Below, piece by piece: positions 17,201 to 25,228 of a stretch of 53,124 bases of DNA. Positions within the stretch are counted from its first letter, which is position 1, and the number at the start of each line of letters is the position of its first letter. The translations under genes and the position numbers were made by a program. Source of the DNA: a bacterium (lineage in GTDB: Bacteria; SM23-31); contig JANQEH010000156.1 in assembly GCA_028278455.1 (NCBI GenBank), positions 1 to 53,124 on the forward strand, written 5' to 3'. The notes beneath the pieces were generated by a model. It saw only the letters and a list, made by a program, of their open reading frames with translations. It searched no databases and had not been told where the DNA came from.

Positions 17201-19846
17201 TCACTCATACCTGAGTGTTTTGACGGGATCTGAAAAGGCTGCTCTCGTGATCTGAATAAATATCGTGAATAATGTTAGAATTATACTTATAAAGATCCCC
17301 GTTGCTATGGTCTCAATACCGATATTTGTCTGATAGGCAAAACTGTTTAGATAATTCCTCATATAAAATATACTCAGTGGAATTGCTATGACATTTGCTG
17401 TTGCAACCAATAAAAGAAATTGTCTCGATAAAAGGCCGATAATTCCCGGAACTGTTCCACCGAGAACCTTTCGTATTCCAACTTCACTTATTCTTTGCTC
17501 ACAAGAATATGTCGACATACCTATCATACCAAGACTTGTAATAAATAATGCTATGCCTGAAATGATGCCGAATATCTGTTTCCACCTGCTATCCCTTTTA
17601 TAAGTAGCGTTGACTTCTTCATCAAAGAATGAGCATTCAAATACTGCTTCAGGTGAGATCTCGGATATAGTTCTGTTCACCATGGCTGCCGCTTCATCGG
17701 TAATTCCGGTCCTTGTTTTCACCAGAATATAATTATAGTTGATTTTCTGTCCCGGAGATGCGATGGAAAAAAGAACAGGCTCAACATCGAAGTACCTAAC
17801 TGTAAAATAGATATCTCCGGTAATTCCCTGTACAATAAAATCTCTGAACCTGTTCTCTTCGATTTTCAGGTTGATCTGCCTCCCGGGTATTATCGGATCA
17901 TTTTCTCCGAGAAGATATAAAGCAGCATTATTGATCACCAGTGATCCGTAATTATTTGAAGGCTCCCCCGGGGAGAAATCACTCCCGTTTTCAATATCAA
18001 TTCCCAGTATCCTGAGGTAATCTGAATCGCAATAAATTATCGGTACACCATACGCCCGGGCAAGGAAATTCTTAACATTCAACCTGGGATCTTTCGGGAG
18101 ACGTCTGAAACTTTCATACGGGATAGAAGTTGCATAAGAAACTGATTCAATTTCCCTGTCTGATACCAGCCCCGATTTCAGGTTCTCCATGAAATCAAGA
18201 GGCTTTGCGCTGTCTAATTTAACTACCAGAATATTATCTGTATTGAAACCGAGTTCTTTTGTAGTAAAAAAATTGAACTGCTTGTTCATTACCAGGGAAC
18301 TGATGATAAAGAATATTGAAACAGAGTACTGAAAAACAACAAGAATATTCCTGAAAGAGAATCTTTTGCGCTCGATTTTAAGGTTTCCCTTCAAAGCTTT
18401 TACTGGCTTGAAATTTGACAGGAATACTGCAGGATAGATTCCCGATATGATCCCGGCCGCCATAGCCATTATAATAGTCTGTAAAAGGATCCCAGAAGTA
18501 TTTTCAAAGGTAATGCTTATATTTTTTTGTAATATTACGTTGAATACCGGAAGAAGAACCTGTGCCAGGATATAGGCTGCGGCAAGGCCTATAAAGGCGA
18601 AGACAATCGCTTCACCGATGAATTGGACTATAAGTTGGAGTTTTCCCGCGCCGACAACCTTTCTTATTCCGATCTCCCTAGCCCTGGAAAACGATCTGGC
18701 CGTTGAAAGGTTCATATAATTTATACAAGCAACCATCAGGATTATTAGGGCTATGATCGAGAACATTGTCATTTTATATTCTGTGGTCCCAAAGCTGTAT
18801 ATTTTCCCGAGATGTTTGAGGGTAAACACCTTTATACCAACTTTATCCTCACCAAACCTTCTCGAAACAAAATCATCCATCTTGTTTTCCAGCTGAACAC
18901 CTGATCGATGTTCATTCAGTAGGACATATGTAACAAAACCATTACTGCCGTAAAAATCATTTTCGACTCCGTTTTCGAAATACACACGTTCTGCAAATTC
19001 CAAAGGAACAACAAGAGTGACTGAACTATGGGAATTCTCCGGAATATTTTCAAGAATGCCGGTTACTTTAAGATCATATTCAATTACCCGGTCTTCCTGT
19101 TCAGATGAAATTGTGATAATCTTCCCCATGGGCTCCTCTTTATTAAAAAGCCTTTGCGCAAAATCTTCTGTCATCAGAACGCTGTTCGGTTCAGCCAGAG
19201 CCGTTTCTTTGCTCCCCCGGATCATTGGAAATGTAAAAATATCGAAGTATGATGGATCGACAGCTTCGATCAGACTCTCTTTGATATAATTATTCCTGAA
19301 ACTTACCTTGAAATTATAAAAAGGAAGTGATTTGACCCTGGTAAAAGCCCTGATTTCAGGATAATCCTGCGCCATCCATTCACCTGTCTGTCCGCTCACA
19401 TCTACCCATGGTTTCCATCCATTTTTTGATAATTCCTTCCTGTCTATTCTAAAAATCGTATCGAAGTTTTTATGAAATTCATCTGTTGACTTTTCGTAAT
19501 CTATATAAAGCATTACAAGTACGCAACTGGCTAATCCAAGGGCAAGTCCGGATATATTTATTAACGAATATGCTTTATTTTTCAAGATATTTCTGACTGC
19601 TATCTTCATATAATTTCTTATCATTTCAAAGCTCCAGAGAAATTTGTTGAATAATCTGCCTTTTACTGCCTTGAAAACCTGATCCCAGTACCATAGAGCA
19701 GCTTTATTCTTACCCAGATTCCCTGCCAGTTCAATGAATTGCTCTTCAAGATCACTGATGATCAATTCTCTCTCACTGATACTGAAGAATCCCGAAAGGA
19801 TCCAATTAGCGGCTTTTGGAGGGGAAATTTTCTTTTTACTTTTCAT
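17201..19846 (-). CDS. FtsX/MacB-type permease 6
   Basis: An 881-residue paralogue, translationally coupled to PadR5 through an ATGA overlap at 19843-19846. The prefix motif reads SDLEEQ (31-36), so the usual Gly is Ser. FtsX signatures: RAREIGIRKVVGA and EQRISEVGIRKVLGG. The first helix is followed by YEKSTDEFHKNFDTIFRID, the lead-in to the periplasmic core seen in all paralogues. The tail is DPVKTLRYE. A strong terminator follows, so the unit is just PadR5 plus this gene. Confidence 0.9.
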   Translation of the reverse strand: MKSKKKISPPKAANWILSGFFSISERELIISDLEEQFIELAGNLGKNKAALWYWDQVFKAVKGRLFNKFLWSFEMIRNYMKIAVRNILKNKAYSLINISGLALGLASCVLVMLYIDYEKSTDEFHKNFDTIFRIDRKELSKNGWKPWVDVSGQTGEWMAQDYPEIRAFTRVKSLPFYNFKVSFRNNYIKESLIEAVDPSYFDIFTFPMIRGSKETALAEPNSVLMTEDFAQRLFNKEEPMGKIITISSEQEDRVIEYDLKVTGILENIPENSHSSVTLVVPLEFAERVYFENGVENDFYGSNGFVTYVLLNEHRSGVQLENKMDDFVSRRFGEDKVGIKVFTLKHLGKIYSFGTTEYKMTMFSIIALIILMVACINYMNLSTARSFSRAREIGIRKVVGAGKLQLIVQFIGEAIVFAFIGLAAAYILAQVLLPVFNVILQKNISITFENTSGILLQTIIMAMAAGIISGIYPAVFLSNFKPVKALKGNLKIERKRFSFRNILVVFQYSVSIFFIISSLVMNKQFNFFTTKELGFNTDNILVVKLDSAKPLDFMENLKSGLVSDREIESVSYATSIPYESFRRLPKDPRLNVKNFLARAYGVPIIYCDSDYLRILGIDIENGSDFSPGEPSNNYGSLVINNAALYLLGENDPIIPGRQINLKIEENRFRDFIVQGITGDIYFTVRYFDVEPVLFSIASPGQKINYNYILVKTRTGITDEAAAMVNRTISEISPEAVFECSFFDEEVNATYKRDSRWKQIFGIISGIALFITSLGMIGMSTYSCEQRISEVGIRKVLGGTVPGIIGLLSRQFLLLVATANVIAIPLSIFYMRNYLNSFAYQTNIGIETIATGIFISIILTLFTIFIQITRAAFSDPVKTLRYE

Positions 19847-20175
19847 GTCCTCTTTACTTTCAGTTCTGGTTCACTTATATCTTCCCACATCTGATTATGC
19901 GCTTCCTGTGTCTTTTTCAGTTTCTTTATACCATCCCTGGTTACCCTGTAAATCCGTTTCTGGCGTCCCCCTCTTTCCGGTGTTGTTTCTGACAGGTATG
20001 ATTCAAGATATTTCTTCTTTTCAAGTCTTTCGAGAGGGGCATATATCGTCCCCAGAGACCAGTTCTCGCCGGATATTTCAGATATTTTCTTCTGAATGGG
20101 AAGACTGTATGCATCATCCTTCAAATGCATAACGGCAAGTAAGATAAATTCTTCAACCCTGGTCAGTATTTTCAT
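19843..20175 (-). CDS. PadR-family transcriptional regulator 5
   Basis: A 110-residue PadR-like protein. I chose the ATG at 20175 (MKILTRVEEFILLAV): it has AAGGAA as ribosome site and aligns with the other PadR starts. An upstream ATG at 20238 would add 21 residues encoded by the inverted-repeat operator region. The recognition region reads SLGTIYAPLERLEKKKYL, the wing PERGGRQKRIYRVT and the C-terminal helix GIKKLKKTQEAHNQMW. It ends in a basic tail, ELKVKRT. It faces an aldo/keto reductase-like gene across a divergent intergenic region. Confidence 0.88.
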   Translation of the reverse strand: MKILTRVEEFILLAVMHLKDDAYSLPIQKKISEISGENWSLGTIYAPLERLEKKKYLESYLSETTPERGGRQKRIYRVTRDGIKKLKKTQEAHNQMWEDISEPELKVKRT

Positions 20176-20193
20176 AATAAATTCCTTTTTTGA

Positions 20194-20264
20194 CCAATTC
20201 TTATTTTTCGAAACATATTCATATACGCCGACTGCCACGATTTGTTTCGAAAAATAAGAATTGG
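20194..20264. promoter_or_regulatory. Long perfect inverted repeat upstream of PadR5
   Basis: Two perfect 22-bp arms (20194-20215 and 20243-20264) separated by 27 bp, each containing the palindromic core TTTCGAAA. The left arm begins 19 bp upstream of the PadR5 start. A further near-palindrome around TTCGAA lies at about 20301-20326 in the same divergent region. The arms could be two oppositely oriented operators for PadR5; transcribed, they could also form a hairpin. Confidence 0.65.
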
Positions 20265-20395
20265 TGATATAGTCCTCCGAAAATAGCTTGAAATGAGTGA
20301 ATTAATTTGCATTCGAATTGCAATTAAATTATCTTTAGATTCGTCTATCCATTATTGATCAAAGGTATTGTAAATTTATTATTCTCAAACGATAT

Positions 20396-20469
20396 GTAGC
20401 CGCATGCTACAGCATGCGTTTATTATGAATGGATTCAGATTATAATAGCAGGCTGAAGCCTGAGGCTAC
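20396..20469. repeat. REP/BIME-like paired-hairpin element
   Basis: An outer stem GTAGCC (20396-20401)/GGCTAC (20464-20469) encloses two hairpins: CGCATGC-TACA-GCATGCG (20401-20418, sharing its first base with the outer stem) and CAGGCT-GA-AGCCTG (20449-20462). The GC-rich stems stand out in AT-rich surroundings. The layout resembles dispersed REP/BIME elements mobilised by REP-associated transposases. I see no second copy in this window, so dispersal is untested. Confidence 0.6.
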
Positions 20470-20498
20470 CATCAATAATCTTTTTTATAGGATAAAAT

Positions 20499-21299
20499 AT
20501 GTCAGATAATCTTAGAGAACATGTAGTCCTCGGCCGAAGCGGCCTGAAGGTGAGCAGGCTGGGAATAGCATCCGGATACGGTATAAGCGGTAAACCCATG
20601 GAGAAGGCATTTCATGAACAAGGAATTAATTATTTTTACTGGAGTTCGCCGAGGAAATCCAAATTTGGTGATACCCTGAAAAACATCGCCTCAGCTGACA
20701 GGGAAAAAGCAGTTATTGTATTCCAGACTTACGACCATCTCGGAATGATGATGGCCAGGTATCATGAAAAAGGCCTCAGCCAGCTAAACATCGACTATGC
20801 GGATGCATTGATGCTGGGATGGTTCAATAAACCTCCTAAAGGCAGGGTTGTTGAAAGCGCACTAAAACTAAAGGAACAGGGTAAGGTAAAGTATATTGCG
20901 ATGAGTGGACACAACCGAAAGACCTTCTCAGAAATGGCGCAGAATCCGGATTCTCCGGTAGATATTTACATGATCCGTTATAATGCGGTTCATAAAGGCG
21001 CTGAAAATGACATATTTCCCAACCTGCCGGAAAAAGACTGCCCCGGTATAACGATCTATACCGCGACATGCTGGCGACAACTCTTGAAAGAAGGCAAAAT
21101 GCCGGCCGGGGAAAAGCCGCTTAGTGCAGCAGAATGCTACAGGTTCGTACTGTCTGATCCGCATGTCCATCTCTGTATGACAGGCCCGAAGAACGAGCAG
21201 GAACTCGAGCAAGCCCTAACGGTGCTCGATTCACCCCCTCTAACAGTGGAAGAGATGACCAGGATTAGAAAAATAGGCAAACATATTCATAAGAGCTAG
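20499..21299 (+). CDS. Aldo/keto reductase-like protein with degenerate active site
   Basis: A 266-residue protein with the aldo/keto reductase barrel landmarks: LGRSGLKVSRLGIASGYG at the N-terminus, GKVKYIAMSGHNR (129-140), and a C-terminal SDPHVHLCMTGPKNEQELEQAL matching the family's cofactor-binding end. The usual catalytic Asp-Tyr-Lys-His set is not in place. The segment normally reading like NFFDTA is NYFYWS (44-49), the Lys strand reads VFQT, and the His strand LMLGW has Gly where His is expected. It may be a non-reductase or an atypical subfamily. It is divergent from PadR5; ribosome site AGGA six bases before the ATG. Confidence 0.8.
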   Translation: MSDNLREHVVLGRSGLKVSRLGIASGYGISGKPMEKAFHEQGINYFYWSSPRKSKFGDTLKNIASADREKAVIVFQTYDHLGMMMARYHEKGLSQLNIDYADALMLGWFNKPPKGRVVESALKLKEQGKVKYIAMSGHNRKTFSEMAQNPDSPVDIYMIRYNAVHKGAENDIFPNLPEKDCPGITIYTATCWRQLLKEGKMPAGEKPLSAAECYRFVLSDPHVHLCMTGPKNEQELEQALTVLDSPPLTVEEMTRIRKIGKHIHKS

Positions 21300-21531
21300 C
21301 TAAAAGAGTTCGAAAACTATAATCTGGGAATATTCAAAGCTTCAAGAAATATCTAAGGTTAGATTTAGCTTGACTATAGATAATTATGTTATTAGTTATT
21401 AGTATAATTGGTTAGCTGATTACCTATATACAATTAAAGGTTATATTCTTTACATACGATATTATAACTAGAAGAAACATATTCTCTGTAAAACTAGTAT
21501 ATATAAGTAGATATATAAGAAGCTTTAAGTT

Positions 21532-21771
21532 ATGAAATTAATACAAGAATTTAATTATTATCTAAAACATCAAAAAGAGCTTGTCTCCAAGTACAACGGT
21601 AAATTCATTGTAATAATGAATAATGAGGTTATTGGAGTGTACGAGACAGAAAAAGATGCATATGAGAATTCAATATCAGAGCATAAAGTGGGCACTTTTT
21701 TAATACAGAAATGTGAATCGGGTGAAAATAGTTATACTCAGACTTACAATTCTAGGGTTGTTTTTAGTTAG
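21532..21771 (+). CDS. Small DUF5678-like protein
   Basis: A 79-residue protein with the pattern ELVSKYNGKFIVIMNNEVIGVY...GTFLIQKC, which I recognise as the DUF5678-like family of unknown function. From memory, members with this GTFLIQ ending are often encoded just before a retropepsin-like aspartic protease. That is the arrangement here: the next gene begins 11 nt downstream and is broken. The gene lies in a markedly AT-rich stretch (about 21.3-22.5 kb) inserted between permease units. It looks intact, but its partner is not. Confidence 0.65.
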   Translation: MKLIQEFNYYLKHQKELVSKYNGKFIVIMNNEVIGVYETEKDAYENSISEHKVGTFLIQKCESGENSYTQTYNSRVVFS

Positions 21772-21782
21772 GGATTACATAA

Positions 21783-22333
21783 ATGCAGGAAAAAATTTCT
21801 GCTTTTACAAGTAGATATGAATATATTAGGCCGGTTTTGCAAAATGAAGTATTAATATTCCCGCCATTTGATCCTAACGTAGAATCATCTCCACGTAAAC
21901 ATCAAAATTTTAATGCTATTTGGGATACAGGTGCAACAGGCACTGTAATTACAAAGAATGTAGTTGATGCATTAGACTTAGACCTCAAGGAGTAACAAGA
22001 GTCTCCACAGCTAGTGGCATTATGGAGACAAATACTTATCTTATTAATTTATATTTACCTAGTAACATTGGTATACCCTATATCAGAGTAACAGAAGGTA
22101 TATTAGCACCTCATGTTGATGTACTAATTGGAATGGATATAATAATCTAAGGTGATTTCACAGTATCAAATTATAATAGTAAAACTGTTTTTTCATTCAG
22201 AATGCCCTCGCAAGAAGAAACTGATTACGTAATACTTTCGTATAGACCGAAAAGAATTAGTAAAGTTGGCCGTAACGATCCATGTCCTTGTGGGAGTGGT
22301 AAGAAATACAAACATTGTCACGGTAAAAATTAA
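21783..22333 (+). pseudogene. Retropepsin-like aspartic protease with C-terminal SEC-C motif, decayed
   Basis: The first frame carries an aspartic protease active-site motif, WDTGATGTVI, then stops at 21993-21995. Adding one base near 21984 restores the frame (QGVTRVSTASGIMETNTYLINLYLP...VDVLIGMDIII), which then meets an in-frame TAA at 22148-22150 where related proteases usually have Leu-Gly-Asp-Phe. Reading on gives [16 protein letters not shown] and a zinc-binding SEC-C motif, [14 protein letters not shown], just before the final stop at 22333. One frameshift plus one nonsense change make this a likely pseudogene. The DTG and VLIGMD pieces match the clan AA fold. Confidence 0.85.
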
Positions 22334-22435
22334 TAGACTATTAAAATCTAACAATACCCTGTAAAAGTATCTCTTGATTTAATAATTTAACTCAAAATAT
22401 TTAATAACAATCTGCTTGATATAATTCCTTAAGTA

Positions 22436-22475
22436 ATTTTCTCCTGATTAAATACATATTTAATCAGGAGAAAAT
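22436..22475. repeat. 40-bp perfect palindrome with 2-nt centre
   Basis: Two 19-bp arms (22436-22454, 22457-22475) are exact reverse complements around CA. It lies 23 bp beyond the stop of permease 7. Both strands read T-rich on the 5' side and A-rich on the 3' side, so it is not a standard intrinsic terminator although it could fold into a very stable hairpin. It could be a processing hairpin, a protein site, or the edge of the AT-rich insert. Confidence 0.7.
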
Positions 22476-22497
22476 ACTACTTCTGAAGTTATAAACT

Positions 22498-25152
22498 CTA
22501 TTCATACCTCAAAGAGTCAGCAGGATTTTTCAATGCAGACTTTACTGTCTGGAAACTGATCGTAACTGCAGCTATCAGCAAGGCCAGAAATGCCGACGAT
22601 ATGAAATATAGAATACTGAGATCTATCCTGTATGAGAAATTCTGAAGCCACTTATTCATTACATAATACGCTGCCGGCCAGGCAAAAATACTGGAAACGA
22701 GAACAAGTATAAGCATATCCTTTGATACAAGACCTACGATCCTGTTTGCAGAAGCCCCCATAACTTTCCTTATCCCGATTTCTCTGATCCTTTGCTGTGC
22801 TGTTACAAGAGACAACCCAAATAAACCCATACTCGCAATGATAACTGCAAAGATAGAAGAGTAATTTACTATTGAACCCCACTTCCTTTCTGACTCATAA
22901 TACGACTGGATTGTGTCGTCTATGAACTTGATTTCAAAAGGAGAATTCGGTGAGATACTGCTCCATCGTTCTCTAAGATCATCAAGAATAGGACGTGGAT
23001 CCCCTTCTGAAATCCTTATGACAGCATATCTGTAGTCCTGGGGCCAGCGCCCGCTCCATCTATTCATCTTTTTTGTATCTACAGGACTGCAGGAAATAGC
23101 AAGAGCAAGAGGTTTAATTTTACTATGCATCGAACCGAAATGAAAATCTCTGACCACTCCTATGATCTTCTGTGATTCAGTTCCAAATCCGTAGATAGAT
23201 TTACCGATCGGATCATTCAGATCAAGCTCTCTGACTGCCGCTTCGTTTATTATTACTGCATCCCTGACATCTGAACCGAAATCTTTCGAGAAATTCCTTC
23301 CCTCAACGAGTGGAATACCCAGCGTCTCAAGATAATCGTAACTGATCTGATTGAAATGAATATATTTCTCAGCCCCTTGCCTGGATGTCAGGTACATGCG
23401 TGTCCAGAAATCTCCCCTGCTGCCGGTCTTCCATCCGAAATTTGTGGACGTTGCCGCAACGTTTTCGATACCGGGCATGTTATCTATTTCATTCTTTAAT
23501 CTATCGTATATCAATGCTGACTGCTCATCCGGCACGTTGAATGCGAGTTCTAATATTCTTTCCTGGTTAAAACCAAGTTTCTTTTTGCTGACAAAATCAA
23601 GCTGCTTCTGAAAAACAAATGTAGATATTATTAATGCTATAGACAGTGTGAACTGAATTACTATCAGAGCTTTTGTAAATGAATTTTTACCTCCCTTTGA
23701 GGTAGATCCTTTGAACACTCTTACCGGATCATAGCGGGACTGGATTATAGCAGGATAGCCGCCTGAGAACAATCCAAGAAAAATCACCAGAGAAAGGATC
23801 AAAATGAAAATTCCAAAATTCAGCTCCATCACAAGTGCCTTTCCGGCAATATTATTAAAAACAGGGAGTGACAGATCTGCAATAACAAAACCTGCAAAGA
23901 CTGCCATCAGTACATATATCATTGATTCTCCAATATATTGCACTATTAACTGCTTTTTCTTAGCTCCGACTACTTTCCTGATCCCGACTTCTTTAAATCT
24001 TTTTGATGATAGACCAACTGAAAGGGTGACGAAATTAATACATGCTATTATCAGCACAATTGCACTTAGACCTGATAGGATATAAGAATAAAGCGGCTCA
24101 CTTCTTGAAATAAAATTGCACATCATCTCGTTATTCAAATGAATATCCCTGATATTTTGCAGTCTATAGTTTTTTTCCCCTTTCTCCAATTTCTGATCAA
24201 TATGATCATCAATATTCAGTAATTTTTCTCTGAGCAGATCTACATCAGTATTGGATTTCAGGAGCAAAAATGTTACCGGATTATGAGAGTGATAGTTGTC
24301 AAGAAACATCGGATACTCTCTTACAGCATCAATATACTTTTCAACAGAAAAAAGTACATCGAATGTGATACTCGACTCGTTTTTCATATTGTCTAACACT
24401 GCTGAGACAAGGAAGTTTTCTCTGACATCCATCAATTCGATCTCAAGTGTTTTGCCTATCGGATTCTCATCTCCGAAAAATTTCACTGCTGTCTCTCTGC
24501 TCAGTACGACATTATTTTTATCGAAAAGCGGATCTGCATTATTACCAGATAATACGGGGAACGAAAACACTTTGAAGAACTCCGGATGTACGAAATTTAT
24601 GTTTTCTTTAAATATACTGTTTCCATATTTTATTACTGCTCTTCCTCTGCAAAATCCTGCAATCGCATCTATTTCGCTATATAATCTTTTAAAATCATCA
24701 AGTATTTTAAATGACATATGACCACCTTTAAAATCCCCCCAGTCATACCAGACATGATAAATTCTGTCGGCATTATCATGAAATTCGTCATAGGAATATT
24801 CATTATCAATAAAGAGATAAACAAGCACCGTAAAGGCAATCCCGATTGACAGCCCGACAATGTTAATAGAAGAAGTTATTCTGTTTCGATTAATATTACG
24901 AAATGCGGTTTTCAGATAGTTTTTAAACATTGCTGTACTCCTTTTCAGGGAATAGAGAATAAACGGGGGTGAAGCTTTTACAACATGTCCCCAGTACCAG
25001 TTCAGCGCTTTAGCAGCCCCTCGTTCCAGGGCGATCTCTCTGTACTCTTCTTCCATATCTCCGATTACAGAGAACCTTTCCTCCGGTTTCGAGACCAGGT
25101 ACATTATCCATTCAGCAGACTTCGGCGGATTCTTAGACATTTCCTTCATCAC
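22498..25152 (-). CDS. FtsX/MacB-type permease 7
   Basis: An 884-residue paralogue, the distal gene of the PadR6 unit. Its start is a GTG at 25152; ATGs at 25149 and 25140 are alternatives. It is the closest relative of permease 8: both share KTxRNIxRNxITSxINIxGLSxGIxFTxLVYLFI and the YSYDxFHxNADxIY lead-in. Prefix motif GDMEEE; FtsX signatures SSKRFKEVGIRKVVGA and QQRIREIGIRKVMGA; tail NPADSLRYE. The two genes probably arose by tandem duplication. A 40-bp palindrome follows the stop. Confidence 0.9.
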   Translation of the reverse strand: MMKEMSKNPPKSAEWIMYLVSKPEERFSVIGDMEEEYREIALERGAAKALNWYWGHVVKASPPFILYSLKRSTAMFKNYLKTAFRNINRNRITSSINIVGLSIGIAFTVLVYLFIDNEYSYDEFHDNADRIYHVWYDWGDFKGGHMSFKILDDFKRLYSEIDAIAGFCRGRAVIKYGNSIFKENINFVHPEFFKVFSFPVLSGNNADPLFDKNNVVLSRETAVKFFGDENPIGKTLEIELMDVRENFLVSAVLDNMKNESSITFDVLFSVEKYIDAVREYPMFLDNYHSHNPVTFLLLKSNTDVDLLREKLLNIDDHIDQKLEKGEKNYRLQNIRDIHLNNEMMCNFISRSEPLYSYILSGLSAIVLIIACINFVTLSVGLSSKRFKEVGIRKVVGAKKKQLIVQYIGESMIYVLMAVFAGFVIADLSLPVFNNIAGKALVMELNFGIFILILSLVIFLGLFSGGYPAIIQSRYDPVRVFKGSTSKGGKNSFTKALIVIQFTLSIALIISTFVFQKQLDFVSKKKLGFNQERILELAFNVPDEQSALIYDRLKNEIDNMPGIENVAATSTNFGWKTGSRGDFWTRMYLTSRQGAEKYIHFNQISYDYLETLGIPLVEGRNFSKDFGSDVRDAVIINEAAVRELDLNDPIGKSIYGFGTESQKIIGVVRDFHFGSMHSKIKPLALAISCSPVDTKKMNRWSGRWPQDYRYAVIRISEGDPRPILDDLRERWSSISPNSPFEIKFIDDTIQSYYESERKWGSIVNYSSIFAVIIASMGLFGLSLVTAQQRIREIGIRKVMGASANRIVGLVSKDMLILVLVSSIFAWPAAYYVMNKWLQNFSYRIDLSILYFISSAFLALLIAAVTISFQTVKSALKNPADSLRYE

Positions 25153-25228
25153 ATCTTCAACATGTTTCTAAAAGATTATTCTCTACAGTATTAGTTTGAC
25201 TTGGTCATTAACTGAATTGTTTTAGACA

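Noticed and set aside
20176..20238. N-terminal extension of PadR5
   Set aside because: The extra codons fall in the inverted-repeat region; the ATG at 20175 has a ribosome site and aligns with the other PadR proteins.
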